Source of the DNA: Lingula anatina
Taxonomy: Eukaryota; Brachiopoda; Lingulata; Lingulida; Lingulidae
Direction: 5' to 3'
Length of the DNA stretch: 64,000 bases
NCBI RefSeq assembly: GCF_001039355.2
Contig: NW_019774925.1
Span: 14,099-78,098 of the forward strand
The notes below the pieces were generated by a model. That model made no database searches, was not told the DNA's origin, and was given only the letters and a program-made list of their open reading frames with translations. How positions within the stretch are numbered: the stretch's first letter is position 1; every line of letters starts with the position of its first letter. This document shows positions 37,401-48,475 of this stretch, in pieces. Position numbers and translations under genes: made by a program.

Positions 37401-39548
37401 AGAGTTGCAAAAAACTGCCAAAATAGAAGTAAATAAAGAGGTGAGACAATATTAAAGAAATGTACAATTTGCTTACCTAGGGTAATTAAGATATTTGTGT
37501 GGGCAAAATGGCATTTTGAAAAAAGAAAAAAAAACTTGTGGAACATTGTTTTTTATAATTTTTAAATTCAATTTTATAAAATTATTGAAATATGTTGTCT
37601 TTATACCAAGTTCTGTTTGATGTACCTTTTTAGTAATTGACTACTTTTCTCCATTTATTCTAGGCATTGGATGGCAATTACTCTGACGATTTCTCAGATG
37701 AAGACAATGGAGAGGGAGACAATGTCAGCGTTGTGACAAAAGTAAGCAAAAATTCATCCACTGCACAAGTAAGAAAAAAATGTCAATAGAAAATTTATAT
37801 GGCTTTTTATGAAAATATTTTGAAAATAGTTTAATTGCTTAATTTTTCTCTTTATAGTATTAATATGAGAAAATTTTGAAATATACTTTAGGAAGCCTTG
37901 AAACAGCCCCCAGTGGTTGAGAGACCCTTTTCCAGCCTAGCCAAGGACAGTCCAGCAAGATACACCAACTGGTCTGGACCCAGCAAAGTGAACATTAATA
38001 AATTGTAAGTAGCCAAATACTTGAAAACCAAGGAGTTATAGAGTGGAAGATTACACAAAAATCAAACTCCAGAAAAGGCACTCATGTTAAATTTGCCTTT
38101 TAATTAATTAGTATTCTAAAAAATATTTAAGGTAAGACTGTCTGTTGGTGACTTCCAACATTCTCATTTCTGAAAAGGGTTAGATTTAATTTTCATATAA
38201 TGATTTCGTATCATGTGTTGTAATAGAACAGAAACATATGATCAAATAACCTACATATGAGCTGTTTATATATATATAATGAAAGAAACTGTTTATTCTT
38301 TAAAGGGATAATAACTCTTCATATGAGACCTATATTTAACAATAAAAACATTGTGAACAACTCATAGAAATATATTCTGTTGTACAAGAAAAACGGGAGT
38401 TATAGCTATTATTTTGATATCTGAGCTTGTCTTCAGACCACATGACCTCCATTGATGGCTATACTCTGTTATAATCTCTTAAGAGATTTTAACAAAAAAC
38501 CAAACTTTTTAGAAAAAAAACAGGGACTAACTTTGAGTGTAAAAATGGATTCACTAACCATTGGTAAGTATGGGAAAATTGTTGTTTACTCCAGGACAAA
38601 ACAAAGAGTTATTATCCCTTTAAGTTTCAAGGATTCTTAGAACATGGGTTTAGGTTCCAACAAAATGTTTTCCTTTTTCTAGAAAACAAGACTTTCAATG
38701 GATCCGACCAGCAGGTGGAAATGGTGACAGTTTCACGTCTCCGTCACAGCAACTAATCCGCATGGGAAAAGTTATGGAGGAGAAAGAAAAGGAAATTGAA
38801 ACACTTAGGAACCAATTGCTTAAAGCTCACCAAGACAATTATAAGCTCATTCAACAGTTACAAAAGTAAGTTAACTGTGTTTAATCGGCAAAATGATGAG
38901 ATTGCATCCACATTGGTTAGCATAATTTCAACTGAATTTTAAAGTGAGGTTCCTTTTTAAAAATAATATATGAATGAATTTTGTGTTAAGTGAAAACCAA
39001 CCATTTAAAATAAGCCCAAAACATGTAGATTTAGTACTTAAGAGTTCTAAACAATTAGTACTAAACAATTACAAAGAACAGATCTGATATAAATAGCATT
39101 TGTCAATTTTATTTGTGAGAAAATTAATGGCTAATTTTGCATATTTTCATTATTTTTCAGTTTTCATGGTGACCACTATGAGCAACTCAAAGTAGACAAT
39201 GCCAAATTGAAAAATCAGTCTCAGAGGCTGCAGCATGAAAATGTCAAACTCATAGGCCTTCTTAGGCAACAGGGCAACAAAGTTTTAAACAAACTGGAAT
39301 ACGAGAGGGAAATGGAAGAAATACATGGATTTAAGCCCAAAAACTGCAATTCCTGGAAAATGACTAAAATATCTAAAACAAAGACTGCTTCATTTAATTC
39401 ACCTAGAAAGAGGAGTGTCAGTTTTGGAAATACTCAGGTGAAAGCTTCCAGTGAATGTAGCTATGGTGGAGAGAGTTTTGAAGACTTGGACTCGAGGGAT
39501 GTTACTGAAGACAAAACTACTCAAATTGGACAATCTGAAACACATTAG
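34479..39548 (+). CDS. Unrecognised coiled-coil protein with duplicated exon
   Basis: Nine coding exons with consistent phases: 34479-34571 (exon acceptor at 34438), 36700-36786, 36865-36951, 37137-37166, 37366-37440, 37664-37768, 37892-38004, 38683-38865, 39161-39548. The product is 386 residues. Exons 2 and 3 are both 29 codons and encode similar units (FKYDKSTKGWRGPI and YKFDKEKKGWRGPI). Residues about 125-160 are acidic (NYSDDFSDEDNGEGDN). Next comes a Pro/Ser region. Exons 8-9 then encode a coiled coil (MGKVMEEKEKEIETLRNQLL, NAKLKNQSQRLQHENVKLIG). The tail is basic then Ser-rich (SPRKRSVSFG). There is no signal peptide or membrane segment, so it is probably cytosolic or cytoskeletal. I do not recognise the family. 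The composition recalls ciliary/centrosomal proteins, which is only an impression. Start chosen at the first in-frame ATG of exon 1. Confidence 0.8.
38299..38624 (+). mobile_element. MITE-like element, copy 1, in an intron of the coiled-coil gene
   Basis: The ends are inverted repeats: TTTAAAGGGATAATAACTCT on the left and AGAGTTATTATCCCTTTAAG on the right. The length is about 326 bp and there is no coding potential. Internal sequence including CATGACCTCCATTGATGGCT matches a second, inverted copy at about 42.27-42.50 kb, showing that it is an interspersed repeat. Confidence 0.75.
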
Positions 39549-40820
39549 TTGCTAGATGTTGGTACTTGATGTGAAAAAAAGGAATGTGTAAAAATTGAAT
39601 CTTGCTAGTACCATTACTATTATTATACTTGTCCTTCTTTAGGTGGATGTTAGGATGGTATCTTTCACTTCACCGCTGCCAAAGGCTTTCTAGTAAAAGT
39701 CATTTTTGGCCCGTGAGCTGCCATTTATGTACTGCTTAAATGCTGTGATATATTTGAATTTTGCAAGCATACTTTTTAATTGTCAAATTTCTTTTAACAT
39801 TGGTTGACAGCTTAACTGTGATATTCAAGTTACCAAAGACCATATGCAATACAAATATTCAAATTGAAACATTGCTTGCTTTAAGGAGGAAGGCAAAAGT
39901 AAAGATGACATTCCTACTTTTTTTAGAAAAACCAAATTATCAAAAGGGGCATTGTGACACAAGTGTAATATTCTTATTGTTGGAATATAACTATAAGGAA
40001 GGTTTGACATTTAAAAATGCATGTTTATTTTGGTTGTTTACTTTCCTTGTCATAAGATGACCTGTATTCACCGTAATTATGATATTGCAACAACCTTTGT
40101 CCTTTTCTCTATACCTGACTAACTGTAAAACTTCTTATTAAACAATGTATAAATTTACTTTCAAATTTAAATTACATAAATTAAAGACACAAAGGGTGTC
40201 TTTTGATCTCAATAAAATACTAAATTATCCATTCTGTGTTTGTAGGCTTCAGTACACTAACAAATTTCTCAATAAAGTCTTGTCTGTAGCATATATATAT
40301 GACAGAACATCACTGCAAAGACAGCAGAAGTCATATTCGGACTTCCACTATAAAGTATAAATGAAGATGATAAAATATTCTTCAACTAACTGAAATAATG
40401 CATATCAGCAGTGCTGCCCTGACAGAGAAAATAAAATATTAAAAATCTTATGCACATGCTGTCTTTGACCATTATTTATATGCATAATTATTCACAGAAG
40501 GCCAGCCTCCAGAAAGAAATGATTCAAAACATTAAAATCATCCATCTCTTGGCTATTGCATTTCTATTGGTGCCCAATCCATGTTTCTAAGAGATTCAAA
40601 AATGTTGCCACCATCATGAGCTTTTAACTTATTTTTGAAAACAGCATAATATTCACTGCTGTAATTTTCTAGTAGAAAGTTGATAAAAAAGACAATTCAC
40701 GCCCACAGGGCACAATGTAACTGATGAATTCTTTGCCATTCAATAATTCTAAAATCAAAGGGTAATACGTGTTGTAGAATATTTTGCATATTACTTTATG
40801 CAGCCATATTCTAAAATCTA
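39549..40820. terminator. Convergent 3' ends of the coiled-coil gene and DBR1
   Basis: The two stop codons (39546-39548 plus, 40821-40823 minus) face each other across about 1.27 kb of AT-rich sequence. Plus-strand poly(A) signals (ATTAAA near 40138, AATAAA near 40211, 40272 and 40430) could end the coiled-coil transcript. I see no gene in between. Confidence 0.45.
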
Positions 40821-43800
40821 CTAGCTAGCTTCATCATCATCACCAGAGTACATAGCTTGGTTTCTTCGCTTAAATTTTTTGACTGATGGACCCTGTGCAT
40901 GAGAAACCTCCCCAACATCCAGTGGTCTACGCGTGGATGGTGAGGAGGAACTATCAGAGTCTGCATTGCTGGAATCTAGGGACCTCAGAGGTGAGCTGCC
41001 AATTTTGAGTTCAGTGTTTGGGCCAGTTTTTGGATTTAAAGATTCTGCAGCACTATCAGAGTCGCAGGACCCAGCTGTGCTGCCATCTTCAGAAGATTTT
41101 GGAGCTGGCAAAGCCATCTTGGTCAATAGCCTGGTAGACTCAGAAGCACTGTCAGAATCAAAGGATAAGTTTGCCAGAGGTTTGGGGGAATCCTGTCCAC
41201 TTTCGGCTGACAGATCAGCCGCATTAGACGACAAATCTGGAATCCCACTATCAGTGTCATCTTCCTCTAGGTCATCAAGAGCAATCTCATCTGGATTTGT
41301 GAAGGAGATGCTGGTTTCTGTTGTTGTATCCAGTGCTGAACAAATTGATGAATCTTCCTCATCCTCTTCAACTTCCTCAAGTTCATCAATATCCAGCGTG
41401 CTGGACTTTCCTGACAGAGCAGCATTGGGATCTGTGATATCCAACATGGTGCAGAGCAGTGTTGTCTGTGGGTTGATGTGAACCTGTGGCGATGGCATTT
41501 TTTGCTTGGGTTGATTGGGATCATAAACTGGGACAGTGGGTTCAAAGTTTTCTGGTATTGCAAAATCACCTCCAAAATCCTCTTTTAATGCATCTAATTC
41601 TTCTTGGGTAACTGTAAAATCATATCTGGAATTAGAAAAAAGATCAGAAAGTTTGAATAAGATCATGATACCTCGAGGAAAAATTCATCCTTGACAGCTG
41701 CATGATAATGGGTATATATGACTGCCAAAACTTTCATAAGGCCTCTTTCATACAAAGCTATTCACATTATGCAAGTCATGCACAAATCATTACAAAATGC
41801 CACATCACAAAATGTACTCATTTTAGAATTCACTACTGAACCTATTGGGTTCTAAGCAACCGTATTGTCCTTATTCATTGCTACTTGGAAAAATAAACAT
41901 AATTATATGTCCTTGTGTAACAATACCTGTCATCACATCCAGGCCCAGGCATGTACTGTGGTGTAGGGTGAATATGTGTCAAATGGTTGGTAGACTTGAG
42001 TATGGCCAGCCACTCTGCATCATGCTGCAGAACTAGTGGCTGTTCTGGGTCATGTGGAATATCTAATATCTGAAAAATTTTAAATATCATAAAAAAGTGT
42101 TCTACACTTTTAATGCTTGCTGATCACTGATGCAGTGCATGGAAGAAAAATGGATACTAAATAAGTAAAATCAACTAATTGATATCGGTACTTATGTCTT
42201 TTTTAATTTCTTATGGATAAAGGACTGAACTTGTAAAACATGCTTATGCATAGAGAAACTCAAGGTGGATTATTTTTTGTAATAATCTCTTAAGATCCTC
42301 TTAAGAGATTATTACACAATATAGCCATCTATGGAGGTCACATGGTCCGATGGCATGCACAGATTTCAGAATAATTGCTTTAACTGCCGTTTTTGTGGTA
42401 AAATAGTATATATTATATTTCTATGAACTGTTTACAATGTTTTTATAGTGAAATATAGATCTCACATGAAGAGTTGTTATCCTTTTAAGAATAAAAGAAT
42501 ATGACCATATAAGCCTGCTTAATACATCCAATATGAGGATACTTCTATACCTTCAAATTACCTGTAAAAAATCTCTCCCAGGCAAACATTTGTCCAGAGC
42601 CAAGAACTTTGTGGTTTTAGATGATTCGCCTTCAACCTTTAACATATATAAGATAAAATTAATATAAAATACACTACAGTAACTTCTTCTCAGTTTTTGT
42701 CATGACAGCAAATTAATCATTGAAATATTGACAGAAAATTTACTATCATGATTTTTATCATAAGCAAGCATTTTAATACAAATTTCATCATTTAATATGA
42801 CACTGCACATGTGCATTCTCTACAATGACACAATGTAAAGCAATTGCTATTGTGCATCCAATTCTGTCATCTCTTTTACTTGTATGAAAGCACTCAAGAT
42901 AATTTATTTTCAGTCTCTTACTTTGAATGCACCCTGCTGCTAATATATAAAAATATTTATATAAAAAAGGCAATGCAGATGCAATTATAAACAAAGATAA
43001 AGACAATTTTAAGGGTTTATTTATATCAGAATCATTTATCAAAAGAAAGATGAAATAAGTATAACCATTATATGTGATCATTATAAGAAGAAAGAGAAAG
43101 ACAGAGAGATTGTACAACTTTAACTAGCTTGTATCCATACCTTGTGTTCAACAACTGCAGGAAATTTGACGTGAAGGTGTGCAGAGAACCAGTAATTGGG
43201 CTTCAACTTGTGGAGTAGCTCCTCTGCTGGTGGACTCCCCAGTGTGTTATTTTCAACCTCTTCCTTGAAGAATTTCTTTTTCATTAATAACTTGTTTGTG
43301 TTGCCATGGTAATAAACACCCCGTGGCCAGTCGTGTGACATACAGATATCTACTGGTGTGGAAAGCTGAAAGAACAAGTGTCAATGGCAAAGGGTTATCT
43401 CTATTTAATATATATATAACATATATTTTCTCTTCACTTGCCAAATCAAGCACGTCATTATTTTATCAGAAGATCACTAGGTTTGAAATATTTGACATGA
43501 AAATTTTGGCATGCAAAAGATTCAGAAAAACTGTCATAATTTTACATACTTTAACAGTATGTAAATGAAGAAAAAATGTTAATTGGTAAATGAACAAGGG
43601 AACTTGTTATTTTTCTTGTGGTACTCAAACTTGCCTCTTTATAAAATAGGTATGACACTTTTGCTGCCACTTGTTTTTCCCCAAACTTTCTTTATATGCA
43701 CTTCTAGTCCATTTGTGATGACTTAACTTAGAGTGGACTACCTCAGCATATTATGACTTGTCCTCCCACCCCATAAATAAGTAGAGTTATATGCCATGCC

Positions 43801-45473
43801 CAGTGAAGAGGAAGAATGGCTGGAAAAAGTTTCAACTCATCACCAGGTCTAATGAGATAGAACAGCACTGAGCTAAGTCTTCACAAATGGACTAGGAATA
43901 TGGCATCAGTGTCTCAAAATATAAATGCAACATAACGTATATTTCCAAGAGTTTTAAAGTTTTAAATCTGCTGAATGTGAAGTTCACTAGTATGTCAAGT
44001 AGATTTTATGTCAAGCTAAATGATATTTGAAGTATTATTATGGGCTTTTCTTAAATATTTTTGAGAAGATTTTTTTTCTTGGGGGAATAGTCTCAGTGAA
44101 ATTCACTGTTTTAAAAGATTGCTTTTAGAAAGCACAACTGCTTATGTTTTCTAAGGTGAATTAAAATGCAATCTATGGCACAAGACTAAAAAAAGGACAG
44201 CTATCTTTACGACTTTTTTCCAAGACAGGTCTTCAACCAGAAAAAAGATAAAGAATAAGATACAAATATCCTACCGTACAAAAGGCTTCTATAAGCATGG
44301 GGTTACATACCTTCTTTTGGCAACACATAAGAAGTAGCATTTGCAATACCAATCATGTGTACGTGCGACTTGAAAGCACTTCTACATAAGCAGCCTTTAC
44401 AGAAGGCCATAGGCTCAGCACTTCTAGACAGCAGTGCACTTATTTTTACCTGCTTTAGTCTGAACACTTCCACGTTCCTAACATGATAAGCTGATCTCTT
44501 AGTATTTTCTGTATATGGTGGTTTCTCAAAATGACCTGAAAATATTACCAGTAGGTGTCTGTAAGGCAACAATAAAGTTAACATTAAACAGGGGCATAGT
44601 CAATGGTGTTAGTAGAGAAAAAGGGAGACGAAGACATGCTCACTTACCTCTGGCATAATCTCTTGATTTGTAGATACCTGATAGACCAGCTATCCGTACA
44701 CCTCCAAAACGCAACACACTGGCATATCCTTAAAGAAAAGCAATTCTTATCAAACAAAGAAAGAAAGGAAAAGATACCCAACTGCAGAAATGAATTCAAG
44801 CATGACTGTCTTGTAATATGAACAGAAAACATAGTTAACCTATAAAAAGTATTTAGTGATTAAGTGTGAGAGGGCATATAAAGTTTTCCCAACCTTGAAA
44901 GACTTTAATTCCTCAAATAAAAAAAGAAAGCCAATTACAAAATGTGAAATAATCTTAAGATGAGTTTTACCCATATAATAAATATTAGGTGCCACCCATC
45001 CTCCATATGGCAGCTCCTGGAGGTAGTTGGAGGCCTCATGGTTACCTCCTATAAACACAGTAGGGATAGGGGCCTTGATTCCACCATAGTATCTGATAGA
45101 AGAACATGTATTTATAAACCACAAAATTTAACGTTTAATATTCTTTAATTGTTCATATGCTGGAGAAGTGATAGATTATATATAAAAAATACAGCAGACA
45201 TTTTGCTTGTATTAACATTGATACAGCTGTGTGTAACTTGTTGAAAATCGTTTTCTTTTGAAGAAGTATAACATACTTATAAAATGTGTTCATCTGCTGA
45301 TATTTTGGAGGTACTGCCATGCACTGTAAGTCTGCTGTATTCCTCACTGCTTGAAAGTCGCCACATATTAGCAGCAAGTCAATTTTGATCCCTTGTTTTT
45401 TGGAAAGATGTTCTATGGTTTCATAAATCTTATCCAATTCTCCATGGCAGCAACCTTCTATGGCTATCTTCAT
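40821..45473 (-). CDS. DBR1: RNA lariat debranching enzyme
   Basis: Hydrolyses the 2'-5' bond of excised intron lariats in the nucleus, feeding intron turnover and release of intron-encoded small RNAs. Eight coding exons: 45277-45473, 44971-45092, 44648-44728, 44450-44535, 43141-43365, 42562-42636, 41927-42069, 40821-41625. The product is 577 residues (human about 544). The metallophosphoesterase motifs appear in order: [37 protein letters not shown] and FSAHLHVKF. As in other DBR1 proteins, Cys replaces the usual first-motif Asp (GCCHG). The C-terminal domain follows, with [11 protein letters not shown] and INPQTTLL. The last 200 residues are a low-complexity Asp/Glu/Ser tail ending in a basic [19 protein letters not shown], a conserved end and possible nuclear localisation signal. 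A TAG acceptor just upstream of the ATG (about 45489) suggests an extra 5' UTR intron. Divergent with ARMC8. Confidence 0.97.
42265..42495 (-). mobile_element. MITE-like element, copy 2, in a DBR1 intron
   Basis: Read on the minus strand it matches copy 1 from the terminus (AAGGATAACAACTCTTCATG) through TGTGACCTCCATAGATGGCT to the CTCTTAAGAG core, with scattered substitutions. The far terminus seems to be missing or diverged, and an extra hairpin (42278-42316) is present there. Confidence 0.7.
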
Positions 45474-46432
45474 TTTTTGATGGTAAAACTAGATAAAAAA
45501 AATCATAAATCATATTTTCATTTATGGCTTAACAAATTTTTGCTCTATTCAAATGTAATAATACTTGAAAATAAACAAGGAGAAAAGGTTTCTAATATTT
45601 TTTTTTTACTTTTTACCAGTCAATCGTAATCTCAGTGACTATAGTACTTAACAAATGAGTTATTTGTTTATGCAATTCATAGATTCCACACTTACTTTTA
45701 ATAACCTTCAGGAAGGGTTGTTAGTTTTGGTAAAAAGCAAGATGAACTTTTGCAACTGAAAATCCATCATACTGAACAGAATCTTATTTCACCCCTTCAA
45801 GGCTTCATTTTGGAAATTATGCCATCAAGATGGCTTCACCGTCAACTTCGGCCTCGACTCGAGAGTCGGAACAAAGTCTTCGTCCTGATGCGACTCATAC
45901 ACACAAAAAGATTTGTTACGATTTTTAACTTTCGAGTCGAGGCCGAAGTTGAAATTGAAGCCAGTGGACCCCAGTGAAAGCAAATCAGTATGATCTAGAC
46001 CTTTTCAGTTTTTTCCATTAATTCTACGAGTCACAAGTTTGACTAGAAGTTCTATAACTTTGCTTTGCAATATTTTAGGTACCTACCTTGATTTAAACGA
46101 CCGAAAAATCACTAAACAAAAACATGCGTAAACAACCGGCCCCTAAATACAAAGCTCCCGCCGGTGATGGAGTCGATCTTGGTCTTTAATTCAGTTCGAT
46201 ACCATTTATAAACTACATTTTATCGCTTTATCATATACTTATCGAAAAAAATTACTATAAAAAGATAAATATTCCAAATAAAGATATATATTAGCATATT
46301 GTACACTAAAATCACTTAAAAATTATACAAAAATTATTGAGAAACTAAAATTTAGCCCGAATGTGAGGAACTCTATTTATAACTGAGAACGAGACCAAGG
46401 TCAGGACAACGAAAGCTCTCTTGGTTTTCACT
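45474..46432. promoter_or_regulatory. Divergent promoter region between DBR1 and ARMC8
   Basis: Only about 960 bp separate the DBR1 start codon from the ARMC8 start, so the two share a bidirectional promoter region. It holds an inverted repeat at 45832-45962 (separate entry). A YY1-like CAAGATGGC lies near 45826. No TATA box is evident near either start. Confidence 0.55.
45832..45962. repeat. Inverted repeat inside the DBR1-ARMC8 promoter region
   Basis: Left arm at 45832-45864 contains CAACTTCGGCCTCGACTCGA. The right arm at 45932-45962 is its complement (TCGAGTCGAGGCCGAAGTTG), extended by an imperfect GGCTTCA/TGAAGCC match. The loop is about 65-70 nt. The arms are CpG-rich compared with the surrounding AT-rich DNA. 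Confidence 0.75.
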
Positions 46433-48444
46433 ATGATTCCGCCTAACATGGTAATGCTATTTATAGAAAAGTATTTGTTCCGTATGGTGAAAAGGTTTAC
46501 TTGTTTCATATAATGTACACTTGTAATTACTTTTTATTAACATTCTGCCTGAACCGTGTGGTAATCTCTTCCCGTATCTTGTTAGTAACAGTTTGTAAAG
46601 CCTATTGCCAGGCTTTGGCTCTACCAGTACCCCGTCAAATTAACACATTATTCACTTTAAGATGCGACTCTTTTCCTTTTGGAAAATATGGACTCAAGGC
46701 TAATAGCCTTTTATCTGAATAACATCTAAGGGATTATCAAAGGTGGTGCAAAGGCCTCTTCAATGAAGCTGAAGGATCTTTTGAAAATTTCACATTACTT
46801 CAATTATACCTCTAAATTGAAATGTGTTTTGTGAAATGTATCACTGCTTTTAAAATAGGCTAGACTCAGTGGCAGATAACCAGTTGGCCAGTTCAAAACA
46901 ACAGCATGCCAGTTATTTGTTTTTTTAACAAGTAAATTCATTCTATAAAATGTCATCCAGAATTTACATGTTGAGCAATGTTAGGATCTGTAAGTTGTTA
47001 TTAGCCATCTATGAGATAGTTGCAGTATGCTGACCCCTCATTTTCCTAAGAGTTGCTGGCAGTTTCTCCTGGGCTCTTTCTGCCAGCCATTCAGGTTATG
47101 TTGATACACATAACATCAGGCATAATAATCAGTTTGAAACACAGCAATAGCATTATAGTTGGTTGGCATTTTTTTCATTTTCATTGAGTTGAATATAGGT
47201 TTTTTATATTTTTCAGTGCAATCCTGTGAAAAAAGGTTTCATGGTATTTAGCAGATTAGAATTGTTATTTTAGATCTTGTTTTTGAATCACAATCAGTTT
47301 GCCTAGACATACCAATAGATTTTTAAATAGGTATACATGATATTTAATATATAATTATTTCTTGCACTTCAGGAGGTTGATGGATATGGCAGCTTTCTGG
47401 AAGAAGTATTTGGGCAGGATCCAGACAATTGGCTTCAAGGAGTAGTGTAAGAATTATGTATTTATTTCTCATCAATGCAGTAGTATTTGATTTTCCCTAA
47501 TTTATTTAGTGGTCTCCTTTTTCTGACACAGTCACTCTGACCGTGTCAGAAAAAAAAGACACCATTTACATGAAAGTGTGTCAAGAATCCTAAGATGTGA
47601 ACACAAATAACCTTTGATTCAATATGTGTATTTTGATCACTTCATTGAAATTATATAAAATGTAAAAAAGATTAATAATACCCCATGAAAATGCACTTAA
47701 TTGTTTAAGAAATGTATGGTTGTTTTATTTTTCAGAACCATGAAAAATGCTGCTATTGGAAACAATAAACAAAAAGCTCAGCTTATAAACATGGGGGTAG
47801 TACCAAGGTGGGTTGTCACTGAGAATACATTGAGTTCTGTCCTATTAAAGATTGGGAAATTGCCTGGTGTAGTGACAGAGTATCTTTAAAGACTTTATTA
47901 ATTGTGTTGGTATTCATGTGAAGATCTTTTGATGTTTACCATTTTGTTAGGTTTTATATTTGAAGTATTTTCATTTTAGTAACAAATCTGGTAGCTACTT
48001 CAAAAACCTTATATATTCTGATGTATTATTTAATCAAGATTACTGGTTACCCACAAAACATGTTTTTTGAACTGAACCCAAGGTGGTTTTCAGTATTTTT
48101 CAAATAATCCTATACCAGATTTTCTTAACTTAAAAATTGTTCTCTTAGAAAAAAATTATTCATGGTCAAAGCTAGGCATAGTTTTGTTTATGTTTTGAAA
48201 TGGTGTTATACTTTGTTTTACCTCCAGGCTCCTACAATTCATGCTTGATGATCAGAGCAGCACAGAGCTTAGGGTGGAGTCTGCTGTGGTGCTGGGCAGC
48301 CTGGCTAAGGGAACCCTGGAAAACATACAGTCTCTTATTGATATTGGCACAGTCACTGTCATGCTGAAAGGTAATTACCATGATTTATTTGTAGCATGTT
48401 ATTGATCAAGGGCCCCCAACTTGTGAAGTTAGACACCCTCTGGT

Positions 48445-48475
<31 letters not shown>

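Noticed and set aside
40933-41481. 182-codon plus-strand open frame
   Set aside because: It is the antisense of the Ser/Asp-rich last exon of DBR1. The low-complexity codons (GAT/TCA) leave few stops on the other strand.
45750-45977. 75-codon plus-strand frame between DBR1 and ARMC8
   Set aside because: It spans the promoter inverted repeat. The encoded sequence is mirrored by the palindrome and not protein-like.
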